Assembly (NCBI RefSeq): GCF_029873635.1
Contig: NC_080417.1
Span: 30,616,214-30,680,213, forward strand
DNA from: Malania oleifera
Lineage: Eukaryota > Streptophyta > Magnoliopsida > Santalales > Ximeniaceae
Length of the DNA stretch: 64,000 nt
Direction: 5' to 3'
The translations under genes were made by a program, and so were the position numbers. Positions 57,688 to 64,000 of this stretch are shown one piece after another. The notes below the pieces were generated by a model. It did no database searches and had not been told where the DNA came from. It saw only the letters and a list, made by a program, of their open reading frames with translations. Positions within the stretch are counted from its first letter, which is position 1. Each line of letters starts with the position of its first letter.

Positions 57688-60600
57688 ATGGCTTCGTCCC
57701 CGGAGACTGCTCCTCCTTCCGATGATTCCTCATCATCGACCCCACCTTCTCCCCCAACTTCCAATCTATCGCCATCAAATTCCTCCTCAAACTCCTCCTC
57801 ATCACCCCCATCAGACTCCTCATCCTCACCCCCATCAAACTCATCTTCATCAACACCTCCCGCATCGTCACCGCCTCCGTCCACCACACCACCACCAACC
57901 ACGGCGGCCTCACCCCCGCCAACAATTTCGCCACCCACTTCCCCCCCACCATCAGGAAATGTCTCCCCGCCTTCACCTGACTCACCGCCGGCGGATTCCC
58001 CGCCGGCTGGTTCTCCAAAGGCCAATTCGCCACCAGCAGATTCGCCACCGGTAGATTCGCCACCGGCCATTTCTCCACCAGCCGGTTCTCCTCCTTCGAA
58101 CAGCAATAGCAACCCTCCCCCACCGACTTCCAATAGCGCGCCTACTCCCCCTGCAGCGGCCACAACTCCGGCGACGCCAGCGGTAGCGCCGCCTCCGCCG
58201 GTGGCTTCTTCCTTGACGCCTCCATCCTCTTCAGGAACGACACCGATGTTGTCTCCGCCACCACCTCCACACGGACACAAAGCAACACCTACAGCATCTT
58301 CTCATGCCACGCCATCGTCGAAGGACTCATCGGCGTCATCGGATAGTACTACGATAATCGGAGCAGTGACTGGAGGAGGATTGATTCTGATAGTTATGCT
58401 GATCATCGGAGTGGTGTGCATGGCAAAGAAGAGGAAGAGGAAGCACGAACCGATGCAGTACTATAGAGATCAATCTATGGGGGGACCCAAAGGTTTACTA
58501 CAGGGTTGATTTTTATCGTTATCCCTCTATAATTATCATTTTCGTTTTCACTTTTTTCAAATAATCAGATCACTCTTTTCTATTCTTTTTTTTTTTTAAA
58601 TTACTCACTATTTTCTCTATTTTATCTGATATTAGTAAATAAGGATAATAGGGGGTTAAAGTTAAAGAGATTTCATTTAAGAACATAACAAAATTTTCAT
58701 TTAATGTTAAGAAGAAAATTGCATTTAGGTTCATGGTTGGGAAATGAATTTGTGTGAATTTAATAAAATTATAATATTAAATTCTAATTTTTGTGAATAT
58801 ATATTAATAGTAATTCTAAGAACTAAAACACCTTCAAGGACAGTAATAATAATTATCTAAAACTCTAATTAATATTCAGGTAATTTTAATTAAATTAAAT
58901 TAATCTTTAGTGCATAGAATATGTTAAATGAGACTATCATTTGACACAATCTAATTGTAACTATAAGCTAAATTTTTTTAGCTAATAATTTTTTATTTTA
59001 TTAGACAGTTCATCTCTTGACTATTACGAGTAGTTAATATTTTAATCTCAAATTCCTTCTCATCTCTTTTAAGATTTGTCCTAAAACTTCTAAACTTAAT
59101 TTATATATTAAAACTCAAATATCCTTTCATCCCTCCCTTTAATTGCATGGTGTTTTACTCTGCAATCAAGTGAGAGTAAAATTAATCAATGTTATCATTA
59201 CATTTCAAAAAACCATGACCCAAAAAATTCTTTGCAAAACTTTGACATATTATTTCTTTTTATTATTAACATGATCTTGCAAAATTAACTAAACAAACAA
59301 AATGAAGATCAGCTCGTTGATTTGTAGTTTATGCTTATGCAGGTGGTGAATATTACAACAGCGGATCATGGCACAACCAACAGCCAATGAACCACGTCAT
59401 GAAGGTCCCCCCGCCGCCGGGCGCAATGGGTCAGCCGGGCGGCGGATGGGGTGCGCCGCCCCCACCTCCGATGATGAGCAGCAGCGACATGAGCGCCAAC
59501 TTCTCGGGGCCGCGGCATCCTCCCTTGCCACCACCGTCACCCGGCCTCTCCCTCGGATTCAACCAGAGCACCTTCACCTATGACGAGCTGGCAGCTGCCA
59601 CTGGGGGGTTCGCGCAGTCTAATTTGTTGGGGCAAGGTGGATTCGGGTACGTGCACAAGGGGGTGCTGCCCAACGGCAAGGAGATCGCGGTGAAGAGCCT
59701 GAAATCAGGCAGTGGGCAGGGGGAGAGGGAGTTTCAAGCGGAGGTTGAAATCATCAGCCGCGTCCACCACCGCCATCTTGTCTCCCTTGTTGGCTATTGT
59801 ATCGCCGAAGGAAGGAGAATGTTGGTCTATGAGTTTGTTCCCAATTACACCCTCGAATTTCATCTCCATGGTACTAACTGATGTCCCTTCTTCTGTTCTT
59901 TTCTTCTGATTTATTTTTCTGGTTCTTGTTGATGCTTGTTTCATTCGATCTCTCAATACGGAAGCCCTGAATGCAATCCAAACTATGTTTTAACTTGTAT
60001 TCATGAACAAGATTTCCAATCTAGTATTTGGATTTATATGAATTTTAGTATAAGTTTGCACGGAATTTTCTCCAAATTCACACAAATTCTAAATTATGAT
60101 TTGAATTTCAAACAAAGGGATATATTATTCCAAACTGGACGCTTGAAAACCCCATTCTTGCAAACAAAATCTTCCTAGCTTGCATATATGGATTTTGAAA
60201 GGATAGCACTATTTATTGGAGGAATTTTTTTTCAAGCTTGAAGCTGCTTGAGATTTAACAAAATAGAACCTCTAGTTGGGACGTTGGGAAGATTATGACC
60301 AAAAGAATCAAAATGGAAATGCATAGGCCTTGAACTTTGTATGGTTTACTTTGAATAGAAGATAGATTCAATACAATTTTGGTGGAATCAAAGTGAAATG
60401 AAATTACTACCTTACAATAATTCTACATTGATTTTTTTTTATGAATATGTTCTCTTGCTAATTTTCTGAATTATTACAACTGTGTCTCAATTTGGGTTGT
60501 AGGAAAGGGTCGTCCGACCATGGACTGGCCAACTAGGCTACGCATTGCATTGGGATCAGCCAAAGGGCTTGCTTACCTCCATGAAGATTGTAAGAAATCC

Positions 60601-63600
60601 TCCGTCTTTCCTTCCTCCCTCCCATTTTCTCTTACTGTCGCTCATATTTGTTAAAACTAAATTTTTTCAGGCCATCCAAGAATTATCCATCGTGACATCA
60701 AAGCTGCTAATATTCTTATCGACCACAACTTTGAAGCTATGGTATGTATCGTAACATATATATTTTTCTCCTTACATATATACTATCTACACTTTATGAT
60801 GATTATATCTCCCATTCCCCCTTCAAAAAACATGATATATAAATAAATAAAATATATATATCAAATATATGTTGCAATGCTTGTTGTTTAGGTGGCAGAC
60901 TTTGGATTGGCCAAGTTATCTTCTGACAACTACACTCATGTCTCTACACGTGTCATGGGAACATTTGGGTACGTGAAATACTTTGGTCATGGTTAAGGTT
61001 CTCAATACCATCTTTTTTGGGAGATATTTTTTTGTTAGGAATTGATTGCCCAACTTTAGATTTTTACTCCAGTACAATATATATGATTAAGACTTATTAC
61101 TCTGCTAATTTTTTATTAGTCATTAATCAAAAAGGATATCAAGGGTATGTTACTCATATTTCTAATAGAAATTTACACTTAGAATGTTATATAATCAACG
61201 AACAATAATTTTGTTGAAGAGAAAACTTGTTGTATATAGCAATTACTATTAAAATAGTAAATTGAAGGGGATTTTAGGTGTAACTACAATGTTGTCAATG
61301 TGTGACTTGGAAGTCACTAGTTCAAGGTATGGAAATAGTTTCTTGTAATAATGTAAGGTAAGGTTGCACACTATAGACCCATCATGATCCGATTCTTCCT
61401 CAAACCCTGCATACACAGAGTCTTTGTGCATTAGGCTACCTTTTTTTCTTACTTTTAGAGTGGTAGTATTGCTTTAAATGCAAAATATTCAACAATATTC
61501 AAAAACATGATTGTTGTTAATATGAACAATAGAATTCTTGAGTGTTACTTAAATAACCTACATTTTGCTGGTTTGGTTTTAGAAATCTTTGGTTAGAGGT
61601 TTTACTATCACTTGTAAGCATGTGTGTATTCTCTCTATTTGCCCTTGTTTTATTTTTTGATGTAGTTCTCTCTAATAAAAGAACTCAAAAAAGTAAAAGA
61701 AGATTAGAAATATCAATGGAAAAAGTAGATGCATTAATGTGAAGCTGAAGATGGTATCATTAATTGAGTAATTAAGGATAAGGTCAAGAATATTCAGCAA
61801 AAAATTATTAAATCAAGTGCAACAAAAGACTTCATTTCTGAGTATTTGGTTCCAAAATCAATTTATATATATATATATATGTAAAAAGATTAAAAAAAAA
61901 ATTAATTGAAGCTGCGAAAAGAGGGAGGCATGGAAACCATGATTTGACTTAGCTATATTGCTAAATACAAAGTTGAATGGAAAATATAAATTTGTGCAGC
62001 TAAGGCTAGTTAGTGGATGAAGGCTTTCAGTTAAATGGGATTAAGTTAAATTTGTTCTACTACCTCGATTTCTCTTTTTGGAGACATCCAATAATGTTAC
62101 TAGAAAGATTCTTTGAGGATTTTTCTTCATGAGAGAAGAAAACTTTATGAAGGCTCTGAGGATTCTACTGAATATTATTAGTAGTAGTTTTCACTAGCAT
62201 TATTCTTGCTACAGCTGGATGTTCTAGTTTAATAATTTTTGCGTAGTTCAAAAGATAGGAAATTTTTATTGGAACTCCGTAATTACTAAGCCATGCAAAT
62301 GCAGATATTTAGCTCCAGAGTATGCATCAAGTGGCAAGCTGACAGAGAAATCTGATGTTTTCTCATTCGGAGTCATGCTCTTGGAACTCATTACAGGACG
62401 CCGACCTGTTGATACCACTAATACCTACATGGAAGATAGCTTAGTGGACTGGGTACGTTTTCCATTCCTTCAGTTCTAAGTATACCAATCCACTGCACAT
62501 AGAATTGGCATCTCCTTGATGCCCTTCTGATCTATACTACCTTCACTGATCAAAAAACAAAGTATGCTAATGCACTGCTTATAGAAAACATTGTTGTGGC
62601 GAAAAAAATTCCTCTATTCCGACTTTTTCTTGCTCTTTCCAATTTTTCGCGGGTACTTGATGAACAGGCTCGGCCACTTCTGTCACATGCACTGGAGGAT
62701 GGCACCTATGATGAATTGGTGGATCCCCAATTGGAGAATAACTACAATCCTCATGAGATGTCATGCATGGTGTCTTGTGCTGCTGCAGCTGTTCGTCATT
62801 CTGCTAAAAGACGTCCCAAAATGAGCCAGGTATGAAAGCATTTGAGAGCTTTGAGTTTCTCCATTATGTTACCCACGACGTTTGGAAGCTTGTATTTTCT
62901 AATACAAGCAAGAGAAAGGTTGTACAATAACATACGAATTACGATTTAGCCAAAAACATAAAAGAGAAGTCCGTGAAAATATGTCATATATGGATGTTAT
63001 CAAAAACTTTTCTTTAAAATTGGGTTTAAATAAAAACAGCTCAAAGGAGCCTTCAAAGCAATGGCTTTAATATTTTATCTCAGAGTAGCTCATGAGTCTA
63101 TTGCTGGCAATCGATTGAAATCTCAATGAATTGTTAATGCAATATGCTAAAACAAACGTGAAAAGGATTTTCATTTGACTTCGCATTAGAAAAGGGCTTA
63201 AAATATTAAAGGGTTAATATTGCTATCTATTTGTAAATTGAAGGTTTCAATGAAGGGTTAATGGTTAAAAGCAATAAACTGAAAACTCTTTTTTTTTTTT
63301 TGTGATTAACTGTACATGTTATCCTATTTTGGAAAGTAGATAGTGCGAGCATTGGAAGGAGATGCATTGCTAGAGGACTTGAATGACGGTGTAAAGCCCG
63401 GCCAAAGCTCAATGTACAGCTCAAATGGGAGCTCAGACTATGATACAAGCGCGTACAACGCTGACATGAAGAAGTTCAGAAAGGTGGCACTGACGAGCCA
63501 GGAATATACAAGCAGTGACTTTGGAGCCACAAGTGAGTATGGGCTCAACCCATCCTCCTCCAGCGGAGACTCTCAGGAACTGACTCAAACATGGAGCCAC

Positions 63601-63624
63601 AAAAACAACAGCAGAAAACTCTGA
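57688..63624 (+). CDS. PERK: Proline-rich extensin-like receptor kinase (PERK), eight exons
   Basis: PERKs are plasma-membrane kinases with a cell-wall-associated extracellular domain, implicated in wall sensing and growth control. Exons read from splice sites and frame: 57688-58492, 59343-59870, 60503-60589, 60671-60741, 60892-60968, 62305-62452, 62668-62829 and 63340-63624, giving 720 residues. All introns are GT-AG and the phases agree. The extracellular part (1-222) is rich in Pro/Ser/Thr, with SPPxDSPP-type repeats and no clear signal peptide, as usual for PERKs. The membrane segment is about 223-246, followed by KKRKRK. The kinase domain is about 359-635: GQGGFG loop (365-370), Lys386 in AVK, HRD with Asp482, DFG Asp500, APE near 526-528. 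The tail resembles PERK4-7 (YNADMKKFR). All catalytic residues are present. Intron 5 is 1.3 kb and holds a SINE. Exon coordinates are inferred without transcripts. Confidence 0.95.
58493..59342 (+). other. PERK intron 1
   Basis: Intron 1 starts GTTTAC and ends TATGCAG. It is AT-rich and I see no inserted element. It splits a glycine codon between the juxtamembrane segment and the glycine/proline-rich cytosolic linker. Confidence 0.85.
59871..60502 (+). other. PERK intron 2
   Basis: Intron 2 starts GTACTA and ends TTGTAG, splitting the glycine codon before KGRPTMDW. It is AT-rich without recognised content. Confidence 0.85.
61278..61452 (+). mobile_element. Au-type SINE in PERK intron 5
   Basis: About 175 bp matching the Au SINE layout: a tRNA-like head with a B-box-like AGTTCAAGGT (61320-61329), GGAAATAGTTTCTTG, the AAGGTAAGGTTGCACAC block, ATAGACCC, TTCCTCAAACCCTGCATA and a GCATTAGGCTACC end followed by a T run. 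Possible target duplications are TTTTAG at 61272-61277 and 61453-61458. It has the same orientation as the gene. Confidence 0.75.
62830..63339 (+). other. PERK intron 7
   Basis: Intron 7 starts GTATGA and ends AAGTAG, with a T run at 63291-63301. No insertion is recognised. Confidence 0.85.
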
Positions 63625-64000
63625 TTAATTATATCAAAGAAAAAAGGCTTGAAATGACCAATTCAACTAATAATATATCTACATATAATATTGAATATGT
63701 AATTTCTACACTATTCGATTTACATTTATCTGGGATTCCCTTGCTACAAGTATTCCTATATGTGCAAGAAACATATACACGACACAAACCAAGAAGACTG
63801 GGATCTTCAATTAGCTGAATATTTATCTTCAACTTAAACGAGTACAATTGAACTTAATTAATTATTCTGTGGAGACAGACCTATATTTTATTATTTATTT
63901 AATTTTTTTGGATTGTAATTGAATTTATCTAAAGTTTAAGTTGGGTTTACTCTGAAATGTTCTTGCTTTTCATTTTTGAAGCTTTCTTGGTATTCTTTCA
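63625..64000 (+). other. PERK 3' flank
   Basis: AT-rich sequence after the stop codon, probably including the 3' UTR. No clear polyadenylation site could be fixed. The window ends here. Confidence 0.5.

Noticed and set aside
57527-58280. Two minus-strand frames of about 200 codons, glycine- or methionine-rich
   Set aside because: They are antisense to the proline-rich first PERK exon; the compositional bias of that exon keeps the other strand open.

Overview
This is a plant nuclear window, most likely from a eudicot. It holds two host genes in about 50 kb of nested transposon debris. The plant assignment rests on a PERK-type receptor kinase with plant-style introns, a plant SKP1-like gene, an Au-type SINE, a Cassandra LTR carrying a 5S-like sequence, Tekay chromovirus and TNT1-like Copia remnants, an endogenous caulimovirid, and a stray fragment that resembles plastid atpA. 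I cannot name the species.

Layout. 1-15560: one degraded plus-strand LINE, split by a composite TRIM/Copia insertion (332-3577, target duplication gaagg), by a nearly full-length Tekay-type Gypsy element on the minus strand (6073-14774) and, in its tail, by a small hAT-like MITE (15062-15309). 16231-17960: a very large AT-rich foldback element. 18091-25254: a minus-strand endogenous pararetrovirus (movement protein, coat protein, protease, RT, RNase H, extra ORF) bounded by a direct repeat of about 25 bp. 26306-26797: an intact intronless SKP1-like gene on the minus strand. 28277-33700: a plus-strand Copia fossil with both LTRs. 33797-43509: a three-level nest of LTR sequences, each level marked by its own 5-bp duplication; the innermost is a Tat/Ogre-like non-coding element rich in tandem repeats. 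44211-48790: a third Copia fossil followed by TRIM-type LTR units. 49085-51167: an isolated LTR of a Gypsy-like family. 51168-53235: a second LINE remnant, then the atpA-like fragment. 53684-56297: a Cassandra LTR joined to an unrelated 2.2-kb LTR. 57688-63624: an intact eight-exon PERK gene with an Au-like SINE in intron 5.

The two host genes are unrelated in function: SKP1 is the adaptor of SCF ubiquitin ligases, and PERK is a proline-rich, plasma-membrane, wall-associated kinase. Both reading frames look sound.

The least expected signals concern LTR architecture. Three LTR families carry arrays of the palindrome TCGTCGACGA directly upstream of their TATA box. Four LTR families share a two-block signature (GCCACACAC ... 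CCTTACTGAG on the sense strand) 300-400 bp from their 3' ends. Three places show a retroelement unit whose two ends come from different LTR families. All judgments come from reading the sequence; no alignment, database search or expression data were available.
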